A stretch of 64,000 nt of DNA from Halobacteriovoraceae bacterium (GTDB lineage: Bacteria > Bdellovibrionota > Bacteriovoracia > Bacteriovoracales > Bacteriovoracaceae): NCBI GenBank assembly GCA_002711995.1, contig PASN01000009.1:1-64000 (forward strand), in the 5' to 3' direction. The notes beneath the pieces are model-generated. The model was not told where the DNA came from and searched no databases. It was given only the letters and a program-made list of their open reading frames with translations. Below, piece by piece: positions 1 to 8,397 of the stretch. The translations under genes were made by a program, and so were the position numbers. Position 1 is the stretch's first letter; every line of letters begins with the position of its first letter.

Positions 1-210
1 GATCGCCATAATCGACACGAAAATTTGCCATATCTCGGCCAATTGATAGCTCAATCTTAAATAATAGAATCTGCACAACATTTGGGGCGCTTACTTTTAC
101 CCTGTCAGCTTTTTAACAGTAACGGTAATTTTAACAATCTCCATTCGGTTAGATCGGTATGTTTGCAACAATATAAAGATAAAGTTGATAACTACACAAT
201 GGAGAATCCC

Positions 211-837
211 ATGAAAAAATTGTTTATTGCTATCGCAATTCTATCGAGTGTTTGTGTTAACGCTCAATTAATTGGAGGCATGCAAGGCAAGGACTCTCGC
301 ATCTTTATAGATATTTTCGACTACCAAAGCACAGGTACAGTAAGTTTTGAGGTTAGAGTCAACGAGGGCCAGGAAGATCTTAACGATAGGCAGTTGTTTT
401 CTTTAATTCCCGTTGATGGCTATATAGATATGTTCCTTTCAGATAAAGTCGTTGAAGTTTCAGGACAAGAGCTTAGCTATAAAGCATCAGGCACAGTGAA
501 CAATAGGAACATAGAGATAACCCAGGTTTCCTTGGACGACAATGGCGAAATTGCCGCTAAAAAAGTGGCTAAAATCAAGATCAAAGGTGACACGGGCTCA
601 GTTGAAGTAAAGGCCTTTGGTCGCACACAGTTTCTATTTTGGGTTGGAGACCTTAAAGAGAAATCCAGCGCTAAGGCAACAGGACTATCAATTCAAAGAG
701 ATGGAGTGGTGCTTTATGGTGACAATAGAGGCTGGCCTCTAGGCAAGGTAACTACATTAGGAGGTCTTCTTAGAGCCTCTGCGGATACCAGCACTCGTGG
801 TCTTAAAAACGCTTGTGAAGCGGAATGCAATCAATAA
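211..837 (+). CDS. Secreted protein of unknown function
   Basis: A 208-residue protein with a typical Sec signal peptide (MKK start, hydrophobic core, VNAQ cleavage region near residue 18). The ATG at 211 is chosen because GGAG lies 6 bases upstream and because longer in-frame starts would place about 43 non-signal residues in front of the signal peptide. The mature part is polar and probably beta-rich, with no motif I recognise; two Cys lie at the extreme C-terminus. It is first of a tight plus-strand trio (7-base and 2-base gaps to the next two genes), so co-transcription with the secreted hydrolase is likely. Bases 1-210 upstream show no supportable gene. Export is well supported, the function is unknown. 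Confidence 0.7.
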   Translation: MKKLFIAIAILSSVCVNAQLIGGMQGKDSRIFIDIFDYQSTGTVSFEVRVNEGQEDLNDRQLFSLIPVDGYIDMFLSDKVVEVSGQELSYKASGTVNNRNIEITQVSLDDNGEIAAKKVAKIKIKGDTGSVEVKAFGRTQFLFWVGDLKEKSSAKATGLSIQRDGVVLYGDNRGWPLGKVTTLGGLLRASADTSTRGLKNACEAECNQ

Positions 838-844
838 GTAAATT

Positions 845-1882
845 ATGAAAAAAACATACAAAGCTTTATTAGTTCTATTATTTTCCTCAAATGCCCTAGC
901 GTTTGATCTGGATGGTTTCTGTGAACAGGCCAATGCCCAAAGGCTGAAATCAATTGCGGCATCAAAATCAAACGGCAGGTATCGCCAAAAAGTTTTAGGA
1001 CCTGGGGAAGACTTTAGTAAATACGTCTCAAGAAACTATAGGGGATGCCCACATGATATTGGTTGGATGAGTGAAACATTTCAAGAAATTTGTAACGGAG
1101 AAAACTCAAAAGACTCTATATCTCCAATGCAACTCCGGAGGATTACACTTCCAAAACTATTAGTATTTGCTTTTGCTGGGGCCGGAGACTTTAATGCAGA
1201 AAAGGCTAAAAATGCCATAGCCCCTGTCAACATAAGAGGATACGAAGGCAATGACCTAACAGGGCATACAATGAGTCTAGGCTTTTACTATAAAGTTTTC
1301 GGGCGTAGAACGTCTGATATTCAGCTCGCATACTACTCTAGTTCAGGTTTTCATCAAAAAGAAAACTACACATCAGCACTTGCCTGCATGCAACAGAGTG
1401 TAAATCACCTAAATGCGATAGAATACATCACAGGAGAAGAACCTGAAGTTAAATGGGTCTTAATGGGTTATAGCAATGGCGGTGCCCACTCTATTGACCT
1501 TCAAGAAGAACTCGCAGGGATGAACAAGGATGTTGACTTGGTTTTTACCGTCGACCCAATAGTTCAAACCGTCTTTTTTCCCCTGCATACTTTAAAAAGT
1601 GAAATTGGGGAGAGACACCCAAACACAAAGATGTTTGTTAACTATTACCAAAGAGACGACTTTTGGAGTCTTCCTCCCCTTCTACTTAGAGGAAAGCCAG
1701 TTCCAGGGGCGGACTTTAATTACAATGTTACAGGCCATAAAGACCTTCACCCTAAAGGTTATAAAAATCATAACAACATAGTTAAATTAAATATGATTGC
1801 AAATAGAGCAAGATGCGAAATTTCAAAACTTTTGAATGAAGAATGTAAAACAGTAAAAGAAAAATTAGAAGAGATAAAATAA
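845..1882 (+). CDS. Secreted alpha/beta-hydrolase-like protein
   Basis: A 345-residue protein with an N-terminal signal peptide (MKK start, cleavage near residue 19). A GYSNG sequence around Ser210, preceded by a hydrophobic strand (VLM), matches the nucleophile elbow GxSxG of lipases and esterases. A hydrophobic strand ending in TVDP near Asp237 and a His-rich segment near residues 298-309 could supply the other triad members. Two Cys pairs suggest a periplasmic or extracellular enzyme. What I see is the elbow and signal peptide; the hydrolase assignment follows the family logic; the substrate (lipid, ester or peptide) cannot be inferred. It is the middle gene of a secreted-protein trio. Confidence 0.65.
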   Translation: MKKTYKALLVLLFSSNALAFDLDGFCEQANAQRLKSIAASKSNGRYRQKVLGPGEDFSKYVSRNYRGCPHDIGWMSETFQEICNGENSKDSISPMQLRRITLPKLLVFAFAGAGDFNAEKAKNAIAPVNIRGYEGNDLTGHTMSLGFYYKVFGRRTSDIQLAYYSSSGFHQKENYTSALACMQQSVNHLNAIEYITGEEPEVKWVLMGYSNGGAHSIDLQEELAGMNKDVDLVFTVDPIVQTVFFPLHTLKSEIGERHPNTKMFVNYYQRDDFWSLPPLLLRGKPVPGADFNYNVTGHKDLHPKGYKNHNNIVKLNMIANRARCEISKLLNEECKTVKEKLEEIK

Positions 1883-1884
1883 TT

Positions 1885-2508
1885 ATGAAACCTTTATTAA
1901 TGATACTTCCCTTTTTAATGAATATCGCTGCGGCACAAACTTTAAAACACGCACCTCTTGATAGTGACTATGCTGTTGAAACTCAGAACGCGAGAGAAAA
2001 GAACATGCACGTCTGGATGCCTGTGCTTGATAGCAGGATAGAGTTAGTTAAAAACAATAAAGTTGAAGAAGAATTCCAGAGTTACACGAATGAAATCCAA
2101 GACGCCATAAACTTGGAAAGCTTAAAAACGCTTCAAATTCGTGACGTTTATGTGGACCAAAGCAGGGTCTCCATTACTGAAAGTGTAATCAAAATTCCAT
2201 TTGTCGCAAGTGTGAGATACGAAGAAAGCCTTTTAAAGCAAGGAACTCTCAATACTTCAGGCGTGATTACGTTAAAGAATGAATCAGATGTAATTACTGT
2301 GGTAGACTTAGTCTACTTTTCAGATTCCCAGATTCTAGAGGAGTATGGCAGAAACCTTGGAATCCTAGATGCTTATGGGGCGGAATTTCTAGTAAATGTA
2401 TCGTCATCTATTCTACTAGATCACTTTAGCAATCAAAAGCTTCTGAACAAGATTCTAGCTGTTTCAAGCATCTACAAGAAAGAGAACGCCACCCAAATAC
2501 TTTTCTAA
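1885..2508 (+). CDS. Secreted protein of unknown function
   Basis: A 207-residue protein starting two bases after the stop of the hydrolase gene, so translation is probably coupled. The N-terminus (MKPLLMILPFLMNIAAAQ) is a clear signal peptide. The mature part is charged, lacks Cys and shows no family I recognise. Its place in the trio is the only functional clue: it may be a partner or inhibitor of the secreted hydrolase, which is a guess from context only. Confidence 0.65.
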   Translation: MKPLLMILPFLMNIAAAQTLKHAPLDSDYAVETQNAREKNMHVWMPVLDSRIELVKNNKVEEEFQSYTNEIQDAINLESLKTLQIRDVYVDQSRVSITESVIKIPFVASVRYEESLLKQGTLNTSGVITLKNESDVITVVDLVYFSDSQILEEYGRNLGILDAYGAEFLVNVSSSILLDHFSNQKLLNKILAVSSIYKKENATQILF

Positions 2509-2532
2509 TAAAAGTTTATAAGGTCGAATTGC

Positions 2533-2566
2533 ATGGACCATGGATAGGTCCAGAGCATAATTTTAC
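2533..2566 (+). terminator. Possible terminator after the secreted trio
   Basis: GGACC, a 7-base loop and GGTCC form a short stem 25 bases after the stop at 2508, followed by an AT-rich stretch with TTTT. The stem is only 5 bp, so this is a weak call. Confidence 0.35.
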
Positions 2567-2665
2567 TTTCTAAATGTCTAAATTTTAAACACCCTTTTGT
2601 AATCATTTCCTAAGGCCTTAACTCGCCGTTATTATATGAAATAATAGTTCTAAAAAAAGGGCTAA

Positions 2666-3085
2666 ATGAAGACTTTTCTCCTACTATTGACTACATCTTT
2701 GAGTGTTTTTGCCGTTAATACCTACCTAGACGACAGCAAGTTTGTCTACTGGAATGACTCGGCCAATTACGGAAAGACTAGTGATAGTTTTCGTTACTTA
2801 ATTCATGAGGACAGTTCAAAGATTTTAGATGCAAAAGGATATACGCTAAAGCAGTCCCCAGAGGCCATACGCATAAAGATTCACACCAAAGCACAATGTT
2901 TGCACGACACAGCAAAAGGTAAAAATTCTTTCGAACAATGCACTTATCAATTGGTATTGGAGAAAGCAGGAGAATTTGTTTACACAACTCGCTCGGTTTA
3001 CTTTCAAAATCTAAAAAACCTAGAAGAGATTAAGGAGCAAGTGCTTCCCCTTTTTGAGGAGCTACCAGAGGCGAATCGTCTCTAG
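2666..3085 (+). CDS. Small secreted protein of unknown function
   Basis: A 139-residue protein with a signal peptide (MKTFLLLLTTSLSVFA) and a mature part with two Cys (near residues 78 and 92) that could form a disulfide. It has its own intergenic region of about 155 bases upstream, containing an AT-rich TATTATATG segment that could be a -10 element. No family is recognised. The intergenic 3086-3261 after it shows no gene. Confidence 0.6.
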   Translation: MKTFLLLLTTSLSVFAVNTYLDDSKFVYWNDSANYGKTSDSFRYLIHEDSSKILDAKGYTLKQSPEAIRIKIHTKAQCLHDTAKGKNSFEQCTYQLVLEKAGEFVYTTRSVYFQNLKNLEEIKEQVLPLFEELPEANRL

Positions 3086-3261
3086 TCGTTATACTAAGAG
3101 TTATCCAGCTCTCAGGCTCTCCCCTAAAAGGCAGTGGGTAGAGTTTTGTGCTTTGATCTGACTTCCAGAGGTTCAAAGCGTTGGCCGAAAACTTCATTTA
3201 AAAATCTTCCCCAAGTCTCTCAACCAGTTAAGAGTGCTCCGTTTAACGAACTCATTATTTA

Positions 3262-4098
3262 ATGTATAATGAAGAGATGAGAGAGGACAGACTTAAACTT
3301 AAATTTGAATTAGGTGAACTTGAATCTGGAAAGATATTTGTTCCCGTTGACCTAAATAGTAAAAAGTTGGACTTCTTTCTTGACACAGGAGCCACGTTTA
3401 CTGGTTTGAAAGATATTACTCTTCTGAGAAATCCAAAGGTTATTGGCGATCACTCATTTCAAAGTGCTTCAGGTCTAAAATTAAAGGCAAAACAGGTTAT
3501 TTGTGAAAGATTCTCATTGGGAGGCATAGAGCAAGAAAGTAAAAAGATAAGTATTTTCCCTGACGATTTTGAGCATGCCACAACTCTTGGCATTGATGTT
3601 TTTCAGAAAGCACATTTCTCCCTCTCCCCTGATAAAAAAGAACTAACATGCAACCTCAAGAGTATCCCATTGGTTAACACTTTCACATTAACAACAAAAG
3701 GCCATATAGGTGTGGAATGTAAGGTAAGAGATCAAAGTTTTTTAGGTCTCTGGGACACTGGAGCAGAGCTTACGGTGATAAGTAAAGAGCTTAGAAGAAA
3801 ATGCAAAAATTCATTTAGCAATCCTCGGGGGATAAGCAGTGGCACTGACAGTACAGGAGCAAAGGTAAGTTTCACTCTTTGGGATATGGAGTGTATAGAA
3901 ATCACGGGGAAAGTTTTTGAAAATATAAAAGCGCTTGAAATGGACTTTAAACCACTGAAAGAATATTTTCCTGACGAAACAGAGATGATTATTGGCTTTA
4001 ATCTAATTGTTAAAGCAAACTGGAGGTTTGATATGCCCTCTAAAACATTTGATATTGAATTAGCACATACCCCAAAGACAAAGTCTGACTTAATTTAG
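3262..4098 (+). CDS. Two-lobed retropepsin-like aspartic protease
   Basis: A 278-residue protein with two copies of the aspartic-protease core. Lobe 1 has FFLDTGATFTGL (residues about 38-49) and later TTLGIDVF. Lobe 2 has LWDTGAELTVIS (residues about 161-172) and later MIIGFNLI. The pair DTGA plus a downstream LG/IG motif is the signature of clan AA proteases. Bacterial clan AA proteins usually carry one such domain and dimerise; here both catalytic Asp residues sit in one chain, as in pepsin. No signal peptide or membrane segment is visible, so the enzyme is probably cytoplasmic unless exported another way. The start could also be the in-frame ATG at 3277; neither has a strong Shine-Dalgarno. 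Confidence 0.7.
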   Translation: MYNEEMREDRLKLKFELGELESGKIFVPVDLNSKKLDFFLDTGATFTGLKDITLLRNPKVIGDHSFQSASGLKLKAKQVICERFSLGGIEQESKKISIFPDDFEHATTLGIDVFQKAHFSLSPDKKELTCNLKSIPLVNTFTLTTKGHIGVECKVRDQSFLGLWDTGAELTVISKELRRKCKNSFSNPRGISSGTDSTGAKVSFTLWDMECIEITGKVFENIKALEMDFKPLKEYFPDETEMIIGFNLIVKANWRFDMPSKTFDIELAHTPKTKSDLI

Positions 4099-4212
4099 TA
4101 GGCTCCGAAATGCCAGATCTCATTTTTGAAAGACTAAACTAGATTTTTCTATTCTTAATCATGTACAAATAATTTATTAAAGGATTTGTTTTTCCGATGG
4201 AGATTTTGGGAG

Positions 4213-4243
4213 GTAAGAAAAGGAAGCACCAAACGGTGCTCCC
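4213..4243 (-). terminator. Rho-independent terminator of the minus-strand set ending at 4254
   Basis: Read on the minus strand, GGAGCACC, a 4-base loop and GGTGCTTCC form an 8-9 bp stem followed by a T-rich tract (CTTTTCTT), 11 bases after the stop codon at 4254. Confidence 0.75.
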
Positions 4244-4253
4244 TGTAAGTCAT

Positions 4254-4979
4254 TTAGTTCAAGCAGTAGTTTTCTTGGGCCCTAAGCACAATCTTTTTTC
4301 TTGTTAATTTTGCCTCATCAGTGGCTGCGTTTAAGAAGTTATTCTCCACTGAAACTAGGTCTGTTGATCCATCAAACCTATAAGCATTGACCTTTACGCC
4401 TCTTACACTTAGCTCTGCAAGGCCTCCTTTATCATCGGTATAAATCTTTACCTTGCAGCCATTGTTTCTTGTTCTCATTAGTCTGAAGAGAGCTCTACTC
4501 TCGTCTGCCATATTCTTTTTGTATGCTGCCGCGTAGGTTGATGAATATACATAGTTGTCATCATCCAGAATGTTCTGGGATCTTAACGCTTCATGAAGAA
4601 AGAAGATATCATCCACATAGCTTATTGAATTAAGTTTTTCGTTCCATTCGTTCTTCTTTTCGACAGAACAGTCTACTCTTATTTCTCTAGAGTTCTCTTT
4701 AAAGACCCATGCCAGTTTATTGTGATACTTCAGAGTTTTCATTTGCTCATCGGAAGCGCATAAAACATTCATATCAAGTTCAACGACCATCGCTAAAGAT
4801 AGATAGTTGAAGTTTAAAAGTTCTTTGGCGTCTTCTGACATGTATTCGATCTCAGTAACAACATCCTTAATTCTTTCTTTAACCGCGGTCTCAAGTGGAT
4901 GCCCACCACCCTCACCGACTCCAGCGAACACTTTTGCACCCAAAAGAGCTGCGATTACAATTGATTTCATTCTTTTCAT
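4254..4979 (-). CDS. Secreted protein of unknown function
   Basis: A 241-residue protein with a signal peptide (MKRMKSIVIAALLGAKVFA) and a mature N-terminus GVGEGGGHP. AGGAG lies 7 bases before the ATG. It is last in a minus-strand set, starting 9 bases after the TIGR02147 regulator gene ends, and is followed by a terminator. The mature part has Cys residues and no motif I recognise. Sitting in one transcript with a TIGR02147 protein and a secreted DUF4105-like protein, it may belong to the same stage-specific output; that is inference. Confidence 0.65.
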   Translation of the reverse strand: MKRMKSIVIAALLGAKVFAGVGEGGGHPLETAVKERIKDVVTEIEYMSEDAKELLNFNYLSLAMVVELDMNVLCASDEQMKTLKYHNKLAWVFKENSREIRVDCSVEKKNEWNEKLNSISYVDDIFFLHEALRSQNILDDDNYVYSSTYAAAYKKNMADESRALFRLMRTRNNGCKVKIYTDDKGGLAELSVRGVKVNAYRFDGSTDLVSVENNFLNAATDEAKLTRKKIVLRAQENYCLN

Positions 4980-4988
4980 ACTTAACTC

Positions 4989-5801
4989 CTATTTTTGCAG
5001 TGGAAATAATCCTACTTCCAATGCATATACTTTATCTTTATTACCTGACTCCAAAAGCTTTGACATGGCCTCGTTAAACTCAGAGATTAGCTTACGTGCC
5101 TCTGGCATTAGTTCCTCGTCTATACACATGGTCATGCTTGTCATGCTTCTTTTTTCAATCGGAAACTCTTCGATGGCCTCGATGGCCTTTTCTCTAATTT
5201 GAATTTGCTTATTTCTTCTCGCAACAGATGTTGCGGTGTACATTTCAGTAAGTCTTAACTGGTCCTGACTTGCCTTGTAATTTCCATTAACTTCTTCAAG
5301 AAAGCCCAGGTTAAGAAGTCTTTTAATGGCAACCTTCACTTTTAGTTCGTCTACACCAAGCTGCTCTGATATCCACTTAGTGCAGGACTTAAAGTCCTTA
5401 AGCTTAGTCATCTCAAATATAGTAAAACAGTACCACTCGCTGACACTGTGATAGTAGTCGTTTTGAAGCTCTCTAAATTTTAATTTCCCCAGGGTGTTAC
5501 TGTCGACTTTGTACTTTTTGATTGCTGGAGGCACACGCTGCAGGCTTCTTTTCTTTTGAGCAAGAACAATCGAGTCAATAAATCTTTGTCTTTGCTCCAT
5601 ATCAACTGAGAGTTTATCAATTATTTTTTCACCAAACTTTAACGAAGGCGTTCTTTTTGCATTTAGGACAAGTGAAAGCACTCCAGAGTTGACCCCCAGA
5701 GCTTTTGAAAAGGCCCTCATAGAGTAACTTGGATTTTTCTTCTTTCTAAGAAGAAGCTCATTCTCAAGCACTTTAATGTAGTATTTTTCTACTTGTTCCA
5801 T
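4989..5801 (-). CDS. TIGR02147-family (DUF4423) putative transcriptional regulator
   Basis: A 270-residue protein matching the TIGR02147 pattern: an N-terminal helix-turn-helix-like region with MRAFSKALGVNSGVLSLVLN (residues about 25-45, the family's F-S-x-x-LG-xx-SGxLSxVLxG-x-R block), then a KLKFRELQNDYYHSVSEWYC segment, a winged-helix-like region and a C-terminal alpha-helical part with VARRNKQIQ. The family is frequent in Fibrobacter and Bdellovibrio-type genomes and is thought to be regulatory, but targets are unknown. A TTG at 5807 is an alternative start; I prefer the ATG at 5801. It begins 10 bases after the stop of the DUF4105-like gene and precedes another secreted-protein gene. Confidence 0.8.
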   Translation of the reverse strand: MEQVEKYYIKVLENELLLRKKKNPSYSMRAFSKALGVNSGVLSLVLNAKRTPSLKFGEKIIDKLSVDMEQRQRFIDSIVLAQKKRSLQRVPPAIKKYKVDSNTLGKLKFRELQNDYYHSVSEWYCFTIFEMTKLKDFKSCTKWISEQLGVDELKVKVAIKRLLNLGFLEEVNGNYKASQDQLRLTEMYTATSVARRNKQIQIREKAIEAIEEFPIEKRSMTSMTMCIDEELMPEARKLISEFNEAMSKLLESGNKDKVYALEVGLFPLQK

Positions 5802-5811
5802 AACCAACTAT

Positions 5812-7179
5812 TTAGTAAGCATACAAAGCGAATTGACCGTCTTCTTCAATTACTCCACAGCCATTTAAAAATTCCTTAGTTTTTAGATTCACGCATTCTC
5901 TATCTAGAAGCTTTAAAACTTCTCCACTTTTAGTCATTGGGATTTTAACTTTATAGCTTTGGGCCCCACCCGATCCTCGTCTATTCACTTTTACAATATT
6001 AATTGCCATTAATTGCTCATCTAAATCATATTGTCCAAGTGTGAACTTAATCACATCACCTCGTTTCTTTTTGATCCCATTCAATCTCATTTTTTGGGCC
6101 AATGGCCTCGCTGTTTCCGCGACAATTTTATTATGAAGAGTGTAAGGATTTTCTTCCTTTTGTTTTTGGCTTTTCAGATGGCGACTGAAAGCATTTGCGC
6201 TAAATATTTCCTTTGGTAAGTTGCTTCTTTCGTAGTCAATCAGTTTTTGGGCACACACCTCATCTTCACAAAGATTATATTGAGCGGGATTGGCCTCAAA
6301 GCTTGCGGACATTGCCTCCGACTCATACTCTGACTTAAACTTCTCAATCATGACTTTTGTGTATTTAAAATGAAGATAGCGATCAAATGAAAGAAACTTA
6401 ACCACAGAACCAATTCCATACTTGTAGGCGAATTTTGTTAATAATTCTTCGTTAATTTGTTCATATGTTAGGATGTTTTTTTCTTTTAGCTCCTCCAAAA
6501 TTTTTGGAGTATTTTTAGTTGAAGAGGTTACCTTCTCAGATGCCGTGACCGAAACTCCAGCCTTCTTATAATATTTCTTGCTGTTTATTGGAACGAAGGG
6601 CACATTATTTAGCGGAATCCCCGCCGACTTCAATAACTTTGAAACGGCAACGATACAGTTGTTGTTTATGAACTTATACGTTCCTAGAACGGAAGTATCA
6701 GCGTATGCGTTTTTTAATTTATCAAATAAAGAGTTTTTAAGTTCTTCATTTAATGGAATGGTTATTCTTTCAAGAGGTCTTGATTCATTAATAATGTATT
6801 TGTCCCAAAAGTAATAAAAATAGTCTGTGTCAAACTTTAATGGGAAGCTGCCATAGAGACCTTTTGCGTAAAGGGAAAGAATAGACTCTTCAGCATCAAG
6901 CGGAACGTCCGCAACCAAGCTAAGTGCCACATTGTTATAATAGTGTTTTTCGTTTTTATTTATGAAAACCATGAAGGCATGTCCCCAACGACTGAAGATA
7001 GGACCACCTTCATATGAACCAGCAACATGAATATCCACTCCAATAATGTCTTCCTGGCTAGCAAACAATTCATCCATTACGATTTCGGTTGGTGTATCAA
7101 GCCCTGAAGCTTCCACTACAGTGGAAGCACTAAGCATTATAACCAGGGCCAGAGAATATAAGTTCAACAAATTTTTCAT
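5812..7179 (-). CDS. Secreted DUF4105 (Lnb N-terminal)-like protein
   Basis: A 455-residue protein with a signal peptide (MKNLLNLYSLALVIMLSAST). The ATG at 7179 is chosen over an upstream in-frame start because AGGG lies just upstream and the signal peptide starts there. Residues about 55-190 resemble the DUF4105 domain: SRWGHAFMVF early and a later TYKFINNNCIVAVSKLL with the conserved N-C pair, an arrangement suggestive of a papain-like cysteine hydrolase (His from GHAF, Cys from NNC). The C-terminal 250 residues are not recognised. It is first in a set with a TIGR02147 regulator and a secreted protein, and carries the repeated leader element upstream (7301-7490). The enzymatic role is inferred, not shown. 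Confidence 0.55.
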   Translation of the reverse strand: MKNLLNLYSLALVIMLSASTVVEASGLDTPTEIVMDELFASQEDIIGVDIHVAGSYEGGPIFSRWGHAFMVFINKNEKHYYNNVALSLVADVPLDAEESILSLYAKGLYGSFPLKFDTDYFYYFWDKYIINESRPLERITIPLNEELKNSLFDKLKNAYADTSVLGTYKFINNNCIVAVSKLLKSAGIPLNNVPFVPINSKKYYKKAGVSVTASEKVTSSTKNTPKILEELKEKNILTYEQINEELLTKFAYKYGIGSVVKFLSFDRYLHFKYTKVMIEKFKSEYESEAMSASFEANPAQYNLCEDEVCAQKLIDYERSNLPKEIFSANAFSRHLKSQKQKEENPYTLHNKIVAETARPLAQKMRLNGIKKKRGDVIKFTLGQYDLDEQLMAINIVKVNRRGSGGAQSYKVKIPMTKSGEVLKLLDRECVNLKTKEFLNGCGVIEEDGQFALYAY

Positions 7180-7300
7180 TTTAAAATCCCTTGTGTTTAA
7201 GGCCTTCCAAAGTGATCTTGGTAGCAGTATTTGAAAGTTCATAAACATGAATGATTTCTCCCGTTAACTCATGGCCTAATAGTTTTTTGGTCTTGTTAAC

Positions 7301-7490
7301 AGGTTTATACACAAACACGACACTCAGCACAAATCTAAACGAAACATAACGCTTCAGATAAAACCATCTTTTTGAAGCATGGAATTATTTCATGCGTGAG
7401 CACCTAAGTATTTAAATTATAGAGGAATTTGATAGCTGTTAGACTGGCAACAGCGAAATTTTCATAGGCCGTATAAAGTTTGAGCAGTTT
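7301..7490 (-). repeat. Shared leader element, copy A
   Basis: About 190 bp upstream of the DUF4105-like gene that aligns colinearly with 9571-9760 upstream of the tandem secreted family, with about one base of net indel. Shared blocks on the plus strand include AGGTTTATAC at one end and AGGCCGTATAAA at the other. Both copies keep an inverted repeat GCTTCA...TGAAGC (here 7351-7356 with 7373-7378) although the loop sequence differs. It lies entirely in non-coding DNA and precedes genes on the same strand, so it is likely a promoter/5'-UTR element used by both units. The wider gap 7180-7744 holds no gene I can support. Confidence 0.65.
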
Positions 7491-7681
7491 TAAAAGTGAT
7501 GAAGGCTTCAATAGAATTAAAACTGTAGGTAAAAGCACATGGACATGCCAACCTGTTCAGCACAGAAATCCTGTAGCTGCCAAAATTTTTGTGCAAAATG
7601 GTGAGACATAATTGTTATAAAGAAAAGTGACAAGTTTTATTGCATTTACTGAATTAAGTTTGCAAATAAGGGCCTGAGAAT

Positions 7682-7714
7682 ATGGGCAAGAATTTGTTTA
7701 TACTTCTTGCCCAT
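7682..7714 (-). terminator. 11-bp perfect hairpin downstream of the tandem family
   Basis: ATGGGCAAGAA (7682-7692) and TTCTTGCCCAT (7704-7714) form a perfect 11-bp stem with an 11-base loop, about 30 bases beyond the stop of the fourth, truncated family copy. No long T-tract follows on either strand, so it is either an imperfect terminator or an mRNA 3'-end stabiliser for the tandem secreted operon. Confidence 0.5.
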
Positions 7715-7744
7715 TAGAGGGGCTTAGTAATTTAGGTTTTTAAC

Positions 7745-7828
7745 TTATTGGGAAGTTAGACTTTCCTTGGTAGGTCTAACGAAGTCACCATTCTTATTAG
7801 TACAAGCAAGTCGATCATAGTTAATCTG
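7745..7828 (-). pseudogene. C-terminal stub of a fourth tandem-family copy
   Basis: Directly after the stop codon of the third intact paralogue (7834) the minus strand encodes about 27 codons, beginning QINYDRLACTNKNGDF and continuing RPTKESLTSQ before TAA at 7745-7747. This aligns with the C-termini of the three full paralogues (ACT, FFRPT, KESL blocks) but has no start and no N-terminal part. It is best read as the leftover of an unequal-crossover or deletion event within the tandem array. Confidence 0.75.
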
Positions 7829-7833
7829 CTAAC

Positions 7834-8370
7834 TTAGTAAGTTAGGTTCTCTACGACAAGGGACTTAAGACTCTCCTTAGTTGGTCTAAAAAAATCTCCA
7901 TCATCTGTACAAGCAGACACGTCATGATTAACCTGCTTCACCTCTTGGATCACTTCATAATCTGTGGGGATTACAGCATTTGGATCCTGCCCAATTTCTC
8001 TTTTTACATTCTTGATAAAGCTTGCAAGAATTGGTGATTGACCCGGTTCTATTTCATAAATAGCACCATAAATAACCTTGGCCGCATACTCTTCACTTTC
8101 ATTTAAGTCAGTAAAGTAATCATAGGCATGAACTGAGGTTGTCATTGCGCCAAGGCCTAGGTTTAAAGATCCAGCGGCCAGTCCTGAGCCTGCAGCAACA
8201 AACGCACCACTCATCACACTTATTCCACCAGCAACCGTCATATCGTGCTTATTCATCACATCAAAGTCACTATCTATCACTTCTTGGTAGCAATCTGCAT
8301 GGGCCGTGCCTAAACCAAGAGTTAAAACAGACATTGTCGTAAAAAGTATATTCTTAGATTTTGTAAACAT
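7834..8370 (-). CDS. Tandem secreted Cys/Gly-rich protein, copy 3
   Basis: A 178-residue protein starting at the ATG at 8370, preceded by GGAGAATATT; the longer reading from 8385 merely translates this Shine-Dalgarno. It has a signal peptide ending HA/DC, a Cys two residues into the mature protein, a Gly/Ala-rich hydrophobic stretch (residues about 45-80, with GG, SG, AAG spacing like a glycine zipper), an IGQD..AVIPT block, and a conserved tail containing ACT, FFRPTKESL and VVENLTY. The two Cys probably pair. It is a paralogue of the next two genes. A membrane-inserting or oligomerising segment is possible from the Gly-rich stretch, but no function is known to me. Confidence 0.7.
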   Translation of the reverse strand: MFTKSKNILFTTMSVLTLGLGTAHADCYQEVIDSDFDVMNKHDMTVAGGISVMSGAFVAAGSGLAAGSLNLGLGAMTTSVHAYDYFTDLNESEEYAAKVIYGAIYEIEPGQSPILASFIKNVKREIGQDPNAVIPTDYEVIQEVKQVNHDVSACTDDGDFFRPTKESLKSLVVENLTY

Positions 8371-8397
8371 AATATTCTCCATCAATTTTTTAAAAAT

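Noticed and set aside
3090-3240. A tRNA-like stretch containing GAGGTTCAAAGC
   Set aside because: The flanking bases do not form a T-arm or acceptor stem, so no tRNA is called. No other tRNA or rRNA was seen.
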